Program-made: the position numbers and the translations under genes
Notes under the pieces: generated by a model
The model's database searches: none
Told to the model about the DNA's origin: nothing
What the model saw: only the letters and a program-made list of their open reading frames with translations
Shown here: piece by piece, positions 38,401-46,434 of the stretch
Position numbering within the stretch: the stretch's first letter is position 1
Layout: the number at the start of each line of letters is the position of its first letter
Assembly: GCA_002838945.1 (NCBI GenBank)
Contig: PGXB01000001.1
Span: forward strand, 62,001 to 126,000
Reading direction: 5' to 3'
DNA length: 64,000 bases
Source: a candidate division Zixibacteria bacterium HGW-Zixibacteria-1
Lineage (GTDB): Bacteria > Zixibacteria > MSB-5A5 > GN15 > PGXB01

Positions 38401-41400
38401 ATGGTGTCCTGCATCTGACCGGTTTTGATATTGCACTTCCGGCCGAATCGCTGTTATATTTCTTTATAGTCGCTGATTTCCCCGACATAATGACCGATTC
38501 CGACAGCCTGGTCATACAGATCAGCCAGGCAAGCGATCTCGTCTTTGCGGAACCGGCCAGGGTCAGCGGTAATTTCCCCTTGAAAAACGGCGGATATTTG
38601 ATTGTCGATGGTTCGGTGGCGGAGCAATATGACATGCCGCCAATCGCCGCCCCGACGCTGAGCCCGGGGGATACCTCGATTACTCTCATGGCCTTTCGCC
38701 CGGCCCTGAACGGCGGCCTGTTCGAAACTCTGGACTCGCTGACCATCGTGAATAAGGCGGATGCGGATAATAGTGATATCTCGTCGCTGGAACTCTGGCT
38801 GGACCTCAATGATGATAACATTCGTCAGGATGCGGACTCGATGATCGGTGCTTTCGTATTCTCCGGCGGCGGATGGAATATGGGCGGGATCAATGTTGTT
38901 TTCGATAATACGGCTCCGACTCTCTTCGCGGTCGGTGATATTTCTTCAACCGCCAGGCCCGGCACCGAATTCCAGGGCCGGATACCGATCAATGGCTGCC
39001 GGTATGCATCCGACAATGACGGACCAATAGACAAACCTTTGACCGAAAGCGCCGTTTTTAAGATTTCAAACTCGGGCCTTCGGATAACCGTCAATCCGCT
39101 GAACGAAACCTATTCGGTCGGGCAGACCATTAACATCGGCGTCTCGGTCACAAATCTATTGACGGTGGCGATGGACAATGTCATCGGCAAAATAGTCGGC
39201 ATCAGCGATTCCTCGCTCGTTACCTTTGTGGGCGGCGTAACCGGACCGATCAGCCTGGCTCCCGGTGAGGCCGGCGAATTTTCCTTCGTCTTTACGGCTG
39301 ACGCCGTCGGCGAAGTATATTGGCAATTACAGGCCGAGGAGACAATTCTGGGCGATACCTCGGCGGTGGTGCGCAGCGATCAGGTAAAATTACAGAACCC
39401 ACCGAATAATGTCTCCGTGCAGTTGGTTAATTCGGTGCCGACGGCCGTAATCAGGGGTCAAACCAATGTTTTTCCGCTCAGTATAAAATGTCCTCACCCC
39501 GACAGTGTCTCGTCGGCCGCCTCGCTTCGACTGGAAAGTCTGCGGCTGCGTACGGAAAGCAGCGGCATACCGCTGCCGGCCAACCAGATTTTTTCAAGAA
39601 TGGTTTTGACCAGCGGTTACACCAATCTTACGATCCTTGAAGACCTGCCGGGACAATCCGAGGTCACCCTTGCCTTTAATGAACCGGTGGTAATCCCGGC
39701 CGGGCAGGAGCGGTTAATTTCGCTTCTGGTGGATATCGATGAGGCGGCGGTTCCCGATGAATTTGTCATCTCTATCACCGATGCCACGGCCCTGCCGCTT
39801 CTTGACAATAATACCGCCCAGCCGGTCATGTTTGATTCCATGGTCAATTTCCCGCTCAAGACGGTTTCCTGTCGAATCGATGACCCGTCACAGCAAATGG
39901 TTGTCTCGGACAGTTCGCTTCTGAGAAGTACACTCAACTATGGCCAGGATGATGTCGATGTTCTCCTCCTGCGGCTGAGGCATCCCGGAACCGCCGGAAG
40001 TTCTCAAATACAACTGACGGCCGTTTCGATCGGCTTTACGGATGAATTGATGCAGGTGGTCAACGCTTCGGAAATATTCCGGAACATTCGCCTTGTACGG
40101 CGGCAGACAGTTATCGCCGAACTGAACGGCGCCGAAATAGATACATCAGAAGTGGAAATAAGGCTGGCCTCGCCCCTGACATTGAGCCCGGGCGATCTGG
40201 ATTCGATGACGATTCGGGTCGATATCAAATCCGTAACGGAGTTGACCGGTTTTTCGGCCATTATCTCCGACAGTACCGCTTTTGTCGTGCGCGATTTAAG
40301 CTCCGGTCTGCCGCTCGGGACAGCCGGCGATACCGCCTATATCCTGGCAACCGAAACGGTTTTCCCGATCACCACCGGGCGGGCCGATCTGAAACAGCCG
40401 GCGGGTCTGCCGCAAATTTGCGTAGCGGAAGTCCTGCCGCCTTCAATAGTGGGCGGACGGGATTCACTGGCTCTCCTGGATCTATCGCTGTCATATCCGG
40501 CGGGAAGCGAGTACGCTTCGCTTCTCCTGGAAGGAATTCACTTTACCATCGGCGATACGACCGGCATGATCCTTGACCCGCGCGAGTTGTTTGACAAAAT
40601 CGGATTCAGCATTAATGCCGGACCGGCGATATATGATGATTTCATTCATCTTATTAACGGCTCGGCTTATCTTGGCCTGGGCGGTGGTATCACCTTCGAC
40701 CCGGGTGACAGCATCAGCCTGCAGTTAATCGGCGATGTCGAAATAGCATCCCCCTATGACCATTTTATGGTGATTCTTGAGTCGCAAAATGTGATTACCT
40801 TCCGCGATCTGAATGATCCGGCTCATTATCCCGACTTCCTGGCCGATGAAGGATGTCAGCTTGGCTTCCCGTTCAGTACCGATGTGACCAGTATCTACCT
40901 TCCGGCGGGGCGGCCGGTCATCTTGATATCCGAGATGCCGACGCAATTGACTTTCGCCGGCGGAACCGATGTCTCGATCTGGAAGGCTGGTTTGAGCTAT
41001 GCCAGCGAGGTCTCGCAGGGAGATGTTGGTTTCAGTTCACTGAACGGCCGGGTTTACCGGCGCACCCACAGCGGCATTGAGGTATTGCCATCCGACAAAA
41101 TCTTTGACGCCGTTTATCTGTTGTTCAATGATGAAGTGGTGGCAATTGATACCGTCCTGGAGGGAGATTCGGTCAGACTGCATCTGCCCGCGCCGTACAC
41201 GATTTCGCGCGGCGATAATCTTGAAATCGGCATCCGATGTGATATCGACAGCAGCGCCGAAAACGGCAACTGCTTCATCAGGTTCGATGATTCGTCCTTT
41301 GTGAATATAATCGATCTTAATCTGGCGACGGCCATCATACCCGTTATCGATGCAATATCATATCCGATATCGACGGCCGACCTTTCGCTCATGTCCACCG

Positions 41401-41708
41401 ACCTGGAACATTCATTCACCAACTATCCCAACCCGTTTATTCCATCCGAACGCCCGACAATCATCGGTTTCGTTCTTGACGAAGATGCTTATGTCGATAT
41501 CGAGATATTCAGCATCACCGGCGATGCAGTCAGGGAAGTGGTCATGAATTCGTATCGAGCTGCGGGATCATATAACTCCGACACCTGGACGGGCGACAAT
41601 GACAGCGGGCTGGATGTTTTACCCGGAACATATTTCTGCCGTATTACGGCCCGATATAATTCGGGGCGGACCGAAAGTTTCAGAAGGAAGATTGCGGTAA
41701 TACGATGA
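32424..41708 (+). CDS. Giant secreted surface protein: beta-helix modules, Ig-like repeats, type-A sorting-like C-terminus
   Basis: 3,094 residues from ATG 32424 (GGGGA upstream; a TTG at 32412 is less likely). Signal peptide ~1-21 ending SSNAAD. Two tandem DUF1565/parallel beta-helix modules follow, opening YYVSPTGNDGNNGLTPATAW and YFVGPEGNDSNDGRSLPTAW. Residues ~570-1270 hold eight Ig-like (Big-type) repeats of about 86 residues. The following ~1,700 residues carry larger beta-rich repeats with recurrent ASNNDGPIDA-like strings. The end has YPNPFIPSERPTIIGF, LDVLPGTYFCRI and a basic tail. This looks like a long stalk-like adhesin delivered through a C-terminal sorting domain. The next gene overlaps its stop (ATGA) and encodes a PorV-like barrel. 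Confidence 0.85.
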   Translation: MRTILICIILAILTALSSNAADYYVSPTGNDGNNGLTPATAWKSIQNGDSQGLLNPGDIINVLPGLYSVTGNITFNTSGTASNPIVYRKLGKAPALFDAGGKGLIIFLLEGDYTVIKGLELTGCDDNAIHIKGNNCTITECYIHHCGKHGIRVEGRNTLTLKNIISYMTEDGIKSEGPGVDCRHWGNTIYDCNTNGIELKEKTTRCFNNIVASNNVGIRGAIENICGYNNVWGNPGGNYIGAADSAGGISKLPKFVDAASGRYDLQDLAFEINAGLDLGYPFNQTAPEIGAKEKYNTYFVGPEGNDSNDGRSLPTAWASIDNGDSLLFPGDTVYILPSIYHDSVVISDDGLIDDMIVYAGIRDSCLIDATGYFSAVRIKGNYVRWMGIDAANAMTTNLLLNGSRCRIENSRFYGGNALSVHLESGSNNSFVRCIIADNAASGLLLSVATTATRVTNCTFYNNGQYSILDQVGGNTFTNIIFEASGTSAITAPSSSAVTYSLFYNNTSNNIGGIVLGSGCLFQDPNLIEPDNGNFRLDYYSPAINAGINVGLPFSGSAPDMGAYETVTLYSIAIIPEYDSLFADSKYHFNLLAVDSLGNPADPGVISWSHTFPSGSIDTSGLFTPQLIGSGEIIAVSSINGICDTTPTMNVVPGSLHALEISPDRDTISADSTRQFTASGADLRSNPVNELGNLSWSVINNIGSIDASGLFNAGPAGTGFIHVVSDLGVSTTSDTIIVTPGEIVDIKIIPDENTIVWSDSYQYSASGYDGDLSFVRDLTDSVVWGESGGGTISAGGLFTGLNLGDWDIFATYEGAIKDTASVTVISNISLSYIKIELSDGTPLGDTIMTTDIDTTRLYCRGYDSGDNLLGDLAVQWSITGVDSIGSVIPATGTSTILRLSRLGTGKIAAQYSPGLVDTSGLITSQAGQPVKMVVLPHAAAISADSTIQFEIEIYDADDNIAEYGLIPIWRVLGNIGSISIDGLFTPVTAGIGFITASGGGLADTTGPVMVTPGEPDHIVVVPDSVIVSADSTKQFTAVGYDIKGNLCPAGNIIWSLTQPIGSIDSDGLFDAVVAGTSKVTATSDLGLADTSKYLEVIAGTLTQLTVLPDSVSISADNQIQFSASGLDSEGNNANIGSLDWQVIGNIGEINSLGLFTPTEIGSCRVAATSSIGGISDTNKIIIISAGDLSQIVIMPDSALLKIGDSLQFTAAGYDALYNPADPGSLAWGVTGNIGIIDTGGFFRATSSGAGRITAYSSTYGISDTSGTVIIEALNMTTIPLGNRMTYPGQSHAPILAFRIDNYFGDDRQITGITLHDVTRGSGTPTQKLSNIDSVALYYDIDNDSILTLSDSLIMSGLYNTAGITMNFPPLSIKAGTGRTILVGIRANLYPHDGDSLDICLRPADDILTPDGITVQGPDTVNSYGYNIIDGMTSNQISFIPSGVVTINPGNTIYNVLTFDLPRNGYAADTLQIMSIINQGTATDYDLDSLLLYKDNGDNIWGGAGSEIRLCHLTFIGDRWIRSGLSIPLTQPTNRFYIGARLEDFPTSGSTLALCIPKNGLEMASNNDGPIDAMMPPCDTIAIETFEAISVSAVNLPSRNLIPGDSTGPLLGLKFVNSYADTVQVDSLHFKLYAYDTNGATQAQLDSQIDSVALYLNLDGLTQIISDYDSLLDVVEIVNGEAFFHLNKLAIADRGGVINLTVAAWLNAHNCKNNNRINFGIDTAPEIFTALSREISGAFPVKNTADFIINTFQASSIDITPIPGKTLFAGQVNQPIFNFRLPGNGYASDLLRNIRFRVSGSFDGSTDLLKMKLWSDAADDGFGLNDVLLGEIKPQGNDWILSGLSYPIPSGGAGLIVTLDVRSGEFKGGTVRLTLPVEGAVYASGTTGPDNIEVFNPDYHLIFPSDQIIAFPIPAVSSTVHPDSRKNRFMDLALFNGYVEQSQSLRSITLTNASLTAQGASFADSELGQVSLYYDSDNNGTFSGDSLLTSGHFANGVLHLTGFDIALPAESLLYFFIVADFPDIMTDSDSLVIQISQASDLVFAEPARVSGNFPLKNGGYLIVDGSVAEQYDMPPIAAPTLSPGDTSITLMAFRPALNGGLFETLDSLTIVNKADADNSDISSLELWLDLNDDNIRQDADSMIGAFVFSGGGWNMGGINVVFDNTAPTLFAVGDISSTARPGTEFQGRIPINGCRYASDNDGPIDKPLTESAVFKISNSGLRITVNPLNETYSVGQTINIGVSVTNLLTVAMDNVIGKIVGISDSSLVTFVGGVTGPISLAPGEAGEFSFVFTADAVGEVYWQLQAEETILGDTSAVVRSDQVKLQNPPNNVSVQLVNSVPTAVIRGQTNVFPLSIKCPHPDSVSSAASLRLESLRLRTESSGIPLPANQIFSRMVLTSGYTNLTILEDLPGQSEVTLAFNEPVVIPAGQERLISLLVDIDEAAVPDEFVISITDATALPLLDNNTAQPVMFDSMVNFPLKTVSCRIDDPSQQMVVSDSSLLRSTLNYGQDDVDVLLLRLRHPGTAGSSQIQLTAVSIGFTDELMQVVNASEIFRNIRLVRRQTVIAELNGAEIDTSEVEIRLASPLTLSPGDLDSMTIRVDIKSVTELTGFSAIISDSTAFVVRDLSSGLPLGTAGDTAYILATETVFPITTGRADLKQPAGLPQICVAEVLPPSIVGGRDSLALLDLSLSYPAGSEYASLLLEGIHFTIGDTTGMILDPRELFDKIGFSINAGPAIYDDFIHLINGSAYLGLGGGITFDPGDSISLQLIGDVEIASPYDHFMVILESQNVITFRDLNDPAHYPDFLADEGCQLGFPFSTDVTSIYLPAGRPVILISEMPTQLTFAGGTDVSIWKAGLSYASEVSQGDVGFSSLNGRVYRRTHSGIEVLPSDKIFDAVYLLFNDEVVAIDTVLEGDSVRLHLPAPYTISRGDNLEIGIRCDIDSSAENGNCFIRFDDSSFVNIIDLNLATAIIPVIDAISYPISTADLSLMSTDLEHSFTNYPNPFIPSERPTIIGFVLDEDAYVDIEIFSITGDAVREVVMNSYRAAGSYNSDTWTGDNDSGLDVLPGTYFCRITARYNSGRTESFRRKIAVIR
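34126..36240 (+). repeat. Eight tandem Ig-like repeats (~258 bp each)
   Basis: Each unit opens with a hydrophobic strand and PDS-(V/T)-ISADST-xQFTASG-D and closes with IGSID-SGLF-P...G-xVTA-S--G-ADT. Units differ clearly from one another (including one diverged unit near 34920-35200), so this is an old protein-level repeat, not a recent DNA duplication. Confidence 0.8.
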
Positions 41709-43732
41709 GACGATTGGCGATATACATACTTTGCCTGTTCATCACGGCCCTGTCGGCCGCGGCGGCCAATGACGGCGGCACCCGTTCGCCGTTCAGTCTC
41801 GGCGCCGGGGCACGGGATCTGGCTCAGGGCGGAGCTAATATCGCATTCGGCGATGCCGCCACCGCTCCATACTGGAATACTTCACGGCTGGCCATGGCGG
41901 AGCAAATCGCCATCACCGGCTTTCACAGCCGTCTGTATGATTCCGATGTCGCCTATCAATATTTCGGGGCGGTGGTGCCGACTCTCGACTGGGGATGTAT
42001 CGGCCTGGGGATATTCCGTCTCGGCGTCAGCGGCATCGAACAGCGCGACGCCGACAACGTTCTCATCCCCGGCGAACTTCAGGATAACCGCATGGCTTTT
42101 TACCTCTCGTATGGAAAGGATTTTTCCGGTTATGATGTCGGTCTGGCGGTTTCATTCGAGCATCACTCGCTCGGCACATACAGCGCCACATCATCGCCCG
42201 GGCTGAATTTATCACTGGGGCGCACCTTCGCCTTCCACAGCGACCATATACGCGAATTATCGCTTGCCCTGGTGGGCCGCAACCTTATCAAACCGGGCAA
42301 GGAACTGGCCTCGGATAGAGTCGAACAGCCAAGTGCTTTTGATGCCGGCTTCTCGCTTAAAGTAAAACCGGCGGCGCCCTGGGATCATAATCTGACGCTG
42401 TCGGCCGTTTACACCAGAGTGGATTATCTCGACTCGAAATATGCGGCCGGGATCGAATACAGTTTTCATGATCTGGTCAGCCTCCGGGGCGGTGTGCGTG
42501 ACGGGAATCTTTCGGCCGGCGGCGGGTTAAGCTACAAATCGATAACTTTTGACTATGCCCTGGTGGATCGCGACATGGGCAGCCTGCACATGTTTGCGAT
42601 TTCGACCGCGTTCGGCACTCCGCTCAATTCAAAAAGAAAGATAAGAGCTGAAACCCGCGAGGCGGAATTCAACAGCCTTATGAATAACCGCCTGGTGTCG
42701 AAAAACCGCGATATGGTGACCGACCTGATGCAGAAGGGCAGGCAATATCTTGACAACGGAAATTTGAACGAAGCGGTCAATCATCTTGACCGGGCCCTGT
42801 TCCTCGCACGAAATGCCGGCATCGACACAACCGGCCTGTTCGAACTGGCGCTGGAATCACATAAACGGCTCGAAGAAGTTATCGTCAGGCAGGAATACGG
42901 CCAATATATGGATTCGGCCCAGGCCAGATTCGACATCCGTGATTATCTTGCGGCGCGATATTTCGCCGGTCTGGCACTCGACAAGTTCCCCAACTCCAAT
43001 GAAGCGCGGTCACTGCTCGAGTCGGCGGATGCGGCTATCGAAAGCAATACGTCACGTGAAGAGATGATTGTCGGCCGGTTGATGATGGTCGATTCGCTTT
43101 TGAGTTACGGCCGGGTCGAGAACGCCCTTAAGGTCGTCAATACTTTAAAGGAGTACGCGCCCGATGATAATCGCGTGAAACTGGCCATAAGAAAAACAGA
43201 ATTTGAATTTTACAAGGAAAAAGCCACGACCGCTTTTGCCGCCGGCAATCTCAGGCTGGCCGATGGCGCCGTCGACACCGCGTTGACATTTTTCCCCGGT
43301 CACCAGTGGTGCACGAACATGAAGGCAAGAATTCAGCAGGAGGTAAAACGCCGCGCCGCGCCAATAGATACACCGACTGTACCGGTGATTAAGGAAACCA
43401 TAAGCGATGAGGTCCTGAAAGAGGTTCGGGAATCCTATGAAACCGCGCAGAGGCTGTTCGCGAAAGGCAGTCTTTCGGAAGCCATAGAATATTGGGAAAA
43501 AGTCGATCGCCTGGCGCCCGATTACCAATCGGTGCGGCAGTACCTCGTCAAGGCTTACAAATATGTCGGCGTGGAGTTATATGGACGGAATCTGCTTCGC
43601 GATGCCGTCGATACCTGGAAAAAGGCATCACTGCTCGATCCCGGAAATAATGAGATCAATGATTATATAAAGCGTACCGAAAACGAAATCAGAAGATTGG
43701 AAGAACTATCTTATGAGCACGAATCAAAATAA
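41705..43732 (+). CDS. PorV/PorQ-like outer-membrane barrel fused to a TPR domain
   Basis: 675 residues. Signal peptide (LAIYILCLFITALSAAAAN), then the family opening FSLGAGARDLAQGGANIAFGDAATAPYWNTSRLA. Residues ~25-300 show alternating strands of a FadL/PorV-type barrel. From ~330 onward the protein is helical with tetratricopeptide-like units (LNEAVNHLDRALFLA, NLRLADGAVDTALTFFPG, LSEAIEYWEKVDRLAPDY). PorV escorts sorting-domain cargo in the type IX system, and translational coupling to the giant gene suggests a similar role. No other type IX core gene is in the window. Confidence 0.8.
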   Translation: MRRLAIYILCLFITALSAAAANDGGTRSPFSLGAGARDLAQGGANIAFGDAATAPYWNTSRLAMAEQIAITGFHSRLYDSDVAYQYFGAVVPTLDWGCIGLGIFRLGVSGIEQRDADNVLIPGELQDNRMAFYLSYGKDFSGYDVGLAVSFEHHSLGTYSATSSPGLNLSLGRTFAFHSDHIRELSLALVGRNLIKPGKELASDRVEQPSAFDAGFSLKVKPAAPWDHNLTLSAVYTRVDYLDSKYAAGIEYSFHDLVSLRGGVRDGNLSAGGGLSYKSITFDYALVDRDMGSLHMFAISTAFGTPLNSKRKIRAETREAEFNSLMNNRLVSKNRDMVTDLMQKGRQYLDNGNLNEAVNHLDRALFLARNAGIDTTGLFELALESHKRLEEVIVRQEYGQYMDSAQARFDIRDYLAARYFAGLALDKFPNSNEARSLLESADAAIESNTSREEMIVGRLMMVDSLLSYGRVENALKVVNTLKEYAPDDNRVKLAIRKTEFEFYKEKATTAFAAGNLRLADGAVDTALTFFPGHQWCTNMKARIQQEVKRRAAPIDTPTVPVIKETISDEVLKEVRESYETAQRLFAKGSLSEAIEYWEKVDRLAPDYQSVRQYLVKAYKYVGVELYGRNLLRDAVDTWKKASLLDPGNNEINDYIKRTENEIRRLEELSYEHESK

Positions 43733-45317
43733 CACATTGGACAAAGAATGGCCCAAAGCGGGCCGGTTCCGGAAGTCAATCCGGTTCGAGTTTTCTTTAT
43801 ACGTTTCCGGTATCATTCTGGCGCTGATGCTGGCCACCGGATATGTCATGACCGACCAATATGTAAAAACCGTAACGCGCGGCGTGGCCGATAATTTGCT
43901 GGTGCAGATCCGCTCTTATTCCGGCTCGGCGGGTAAACTGATCATATCCACCAATGGCCCGGATGTCCTTCTGTTGAACAATGTCTGTAAGAAGTTGAAA
44001 GAAGACAACACCGATATATACTGGGTCGGCATCACGGATCCGGATCACAATTTTCTGGCACACACTGACATCAAGCAGATTATATCCGGCGGGGTCATGG
44101 CTCCGGTAACGGGGAATAAATACGGTGATATGCTATTTGAAGGCGAGGCCTTTGAATTGAGAAGCGATACCATATACATTTCGGCGCCGATCAGGGAGAG
44201 CGGCGTCATCGTCGGCAGTCTCGGGGCGGCCTCATCGGCCGCACAGGTCAGCCGGGCGCGCATGACGTCAATCGTGACTGTCGTCTCCATTACGATCCTG
44301 ATGATCCTCATCGGAATTCCGGCCACCATGGTGGTCCTGCACCGAAAATTGAAGCCGCTGAGTATCATTACCGATACTCTCAAGAATGTTCACTACGATG
44401 ACATCAAAATTGACATCCCATTGAAATCGCGCAATGAATTCGGGTACCTGGCCGAAACATTGCGGGTGATGGGACACAAGCTGGGCACCGCCCAGAAAGA
44501 TTTCATTGAAAAGGAAAGAATCAATCGGGAACTGGAAATCGCCCGGGATATTCAGGCCAACATCCTGCCGTCGAATTATCCCCGTCACTCCAAATTCAAT
44601 TTCTGGGGCGCGTATCGAAGCGCCAAAATGGTCGGCGGAGATTATTACGATTTTATCGACTTCAACGACCGTCACCTGGCCTTTCTGGTGGCCGATGTTT
44701 CGGGAAAGTCTCTTCCCGGCATGCTCGTCATGCTTCTGACGCGCGATATCGTCAAGAAACATTCCTGGCAGGTAAGACAGCCGGATGAGCTTCTGTGCGA
44801 GGTGAATCGCGAGCTTCTGCCCAGCATCAAAAAAGGTATGTTCGTCACCATGTTTTTCGGACTTCTCGATAAACAAAGCGGCGTTTTCAAATTTGCCTCA
44901 GCCGGGCATAATCCGCTGATCAGACTCAACGGTCGCTCCGGTAAGGCGGAGTTAATGAAGACAAAGGGTTTCCCGCTGGGTATGGTAACACCCGACAAAT
45001 TCAATGAGAGGATCGAATCCGCCGAGATAATGCTGGAAGCGGATGACTGGCTGATTCAGTACACCGACGGAATCAATGAGGCGGTCAACCGGGAAGGCGA
45101 GGAATTCGGGATGGAACGGTTTGTTTCGATGCTCGAGGAGGCCCGGACCGAGCAGGCATCCGGTTTGATTGACCGGATTATTGCGGAACATGAATTATTT
45201 ACCTCAAATTCCGATCAGTTTGACGATATCACGTTATTAGCTATGAAATGGACGGGCCGTTCTGACGATAATGAAGATAAGAAACGGAAAGATATATCAA
45301 ATGTCTGTCAAATCTGA
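43713..45317 (+). CDS. Membrane-bound SpoIIE/RsbU-type PP2C phosphatase with HAMP and sensor domain
   Basis: 534 residues. Two spans (~30-48 and ~190-210) bracket a ~140-residue periplasmic sensor. A HAMP linker follows (LKPLSIITDTLKNV), then a PP2C/SpoIIE domain from ~275: REIARDIQANILPSNYP-like entry, metal site GGDYYDF, VADVSGKSLPGML, FASAGHNPLIRL, QYTDGINEA, FDDITLLAMKW. These phosphatases reactivate STAS anti-anti-sigma factors; its partners are the next two genes. It overlaps the PorV-like gene by 20 nt. Confidence 0.9.
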   Translation: MSTNQNNTLDKEWPKAGRFRKSIRFEFSLYVSGIILALMLATGYVMTDQYVKTVTRGVADNLLVQIRSYSGSAGKLIISTNGPDVLLLNNVCKKLKEDNTDIYWVGITDPDHNFLAHTDIKQIISGGVMAPVTGNKYGDMLFEGEAFELRSDTIYISAPIRESGVIVGSLGAASSAAQVSRARMTSIVTVVSITILMILIGIPATMVVLHRKLKPLSIITDTLKNVHYDDIKIDIPLKSRNEFGYLAETLRVMGHKLGTAQKDFIEKERINRELEIARDIQANILPSNYPRHSKFNFWGAYRSAKMVGGDYYDFIDFNDRHLAFLVADVSGKSLPGMLVMLLTRDIVKKHSWQVRQPDELLCEVNRELLPSIKKGMFVTMFFGLLDKQSGVFKFASAGHNPLIRLNGRSGKAELMKTKGFPLGMVTPDKFNERIESAEIMLEADDWLIQYTDGINEAVNREGEEFGMERFVSMLEEARTEQASGLIDRIIAEHELFTSNSDQFDDITLLAMKWTGRSDDNEDKKRKDISNVCQI

Positions 45318-46068
45318 TACTGATAATAAGATTCTCGTGCCGTGCGATTTGTCGTCCGGTTCCGAAAGGGAGTATTTCGAGAGACTGGATGATGTTCTCT
45401 CAAGGAAGATCGATCATGTCTTTCTTGACTGCACCCTGCTGGAGCGGGTGACATCGAGTCATATAAATATCTTATGGCAATCATATTCGATGTGTATTGC
45501 TGCCGGTGTCCCGGCCCGTTTCTCATCGATCTCGGTTAACCTGAAGCGCGTTCTGATGATGCTGGATTTATATGATCTGCTGATTTCCGAGCCGATCGGA
45601 TTTACCGAATTGACCGGCCATGACATGCCGATCAGAAAAAAGAATGTCGGCAAAGAGCTTCGGTTGGAATTCGCCGCCGGGAAAGAGGATATCGACAACG
45701 CCATCGAGGACCTTCGCTGCTTCCTGAAGACGTTGCAACTGCCCGAGTTCACGGCATTTGAACTCGAGACTGTTTTTTATGAGGTCGTTACAAACATCCG
45801 GCTTCATGGACATATCCCGGAAGGCAGCATTATCAAAGCGACTGTTGAAATCAGGCCGGGCGGCATAAAGCTGTGCTTCATCGACCGCGGGGTGCCTTTT
45901 GATCCTGCTAGACAAACAAAGAAATTCGATCCGAACCAGTCGGCGGGCACCCGGCAGAAACGGGGGTACGGCATTGTTATGATCAACAGGATGATGGATA
46001 AAATCCATTACGAAAGACAGGATGGCTGTTTGAATGTATTGATATTGGAAAAAAACGGGGGTCACTAA
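45301..46068 (+). CDS. STAS-domain and RsbW-like HATPase fusion (partner-switching kinase)
   Basis: 255 residues from ATG 45301 (45271 is possible but has no ribosome site). The N-terminal ~110 residues look STAS-like (VFLDCTLLERVTSSHINILW, RVLMMLDLYDLL). The C-terminal ~130 are an RsbW/SpoIIAB-type GHKL kinase: N box YEVVTNIRLHG, G1 CFIDRGVPFDP, G2 GYGIVMINRMMD. Kinase and antagonist are normally separate proteins, so the fusion may self-inhibit. No sigma factor lies nearby, which suggests that the output is not transcriptional or is remote. Confidence 0.82.
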   Translation: MSVKSDTDNKILVPCDLSSGSEREYFERLDDVLSRKIDHVFLDCTLLERVTSSHINILWQSYSMCIAAGVPARFSSISVNLKRVLMMLDLYDLLISEPIGFTELTGHDMPIRKKNVGKELRLEFAAGKEDIDNAIEDLRCFLKTLQLPEFTAFELETVFYEVVTNIRLHGHIPEGSIIKATVEIRPGGIKLCFIDRGVPFDPARQTKKFDPNQSAGTRQKRGYGIVMINRMMDKIHYERQDGCLNVLILEKNGGH

Positions 46069-46434
46069 ATGAATACCGCGTCAATCCCGACCAAACAGCT
46101 GAACGACGATACAGTTGTGATCAATCCCGGCGGGCAGCTTGACAACAGCAACGCCCATATCCTGACCGAGGCCATATCACGCGCCCAAAACTCCGGGTTC
46201 AGGTACATCATCGTTGACATGAAGCAGCTTGAATTTATATCCTCGGCCGGTGTGGGTTCCATCCTTGGTTCCGTGGAGATTTCGCGGGAGGCAAATGGCG
46301 ATATCGTCATTTGCAATGCATCGGAGAATATCATGCATGTCCTGTCGGTCCTCGACCTGACGGAATATCTGACGATCAGATCCGACCGAAACCAGGCTGA
46401 AGAGTTTTGCGGAGTCAGGAAGGAACGGGTGTGA
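46069..46434 (+). CDS. STAS-domain anti-anti-sigma factor-like protein (RsbV/SpoIIAA family)
   Basis: 121 residues, starting directly after the preceding stop. The core VVINPGGQLDNSNAHIL, IIVDMKQLEFISSAGVGSIL (with the phosphorylatable serine) and LSVLDLTEYL match the family. It is the expected substrate of the upstream phosphatase and RsbW-like kinase. Confidence 0.92.
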   Translation: MNTASIPTKQLNDDTVVINPGGQLDNSNAHILTEAISRAQNSGFRYIIVDMKQLEFISSAGVGSILGSVEISREANGDIVICNASENIMHVLSVLDLTEYLTIRSDRNQAEEFCGVRKERV

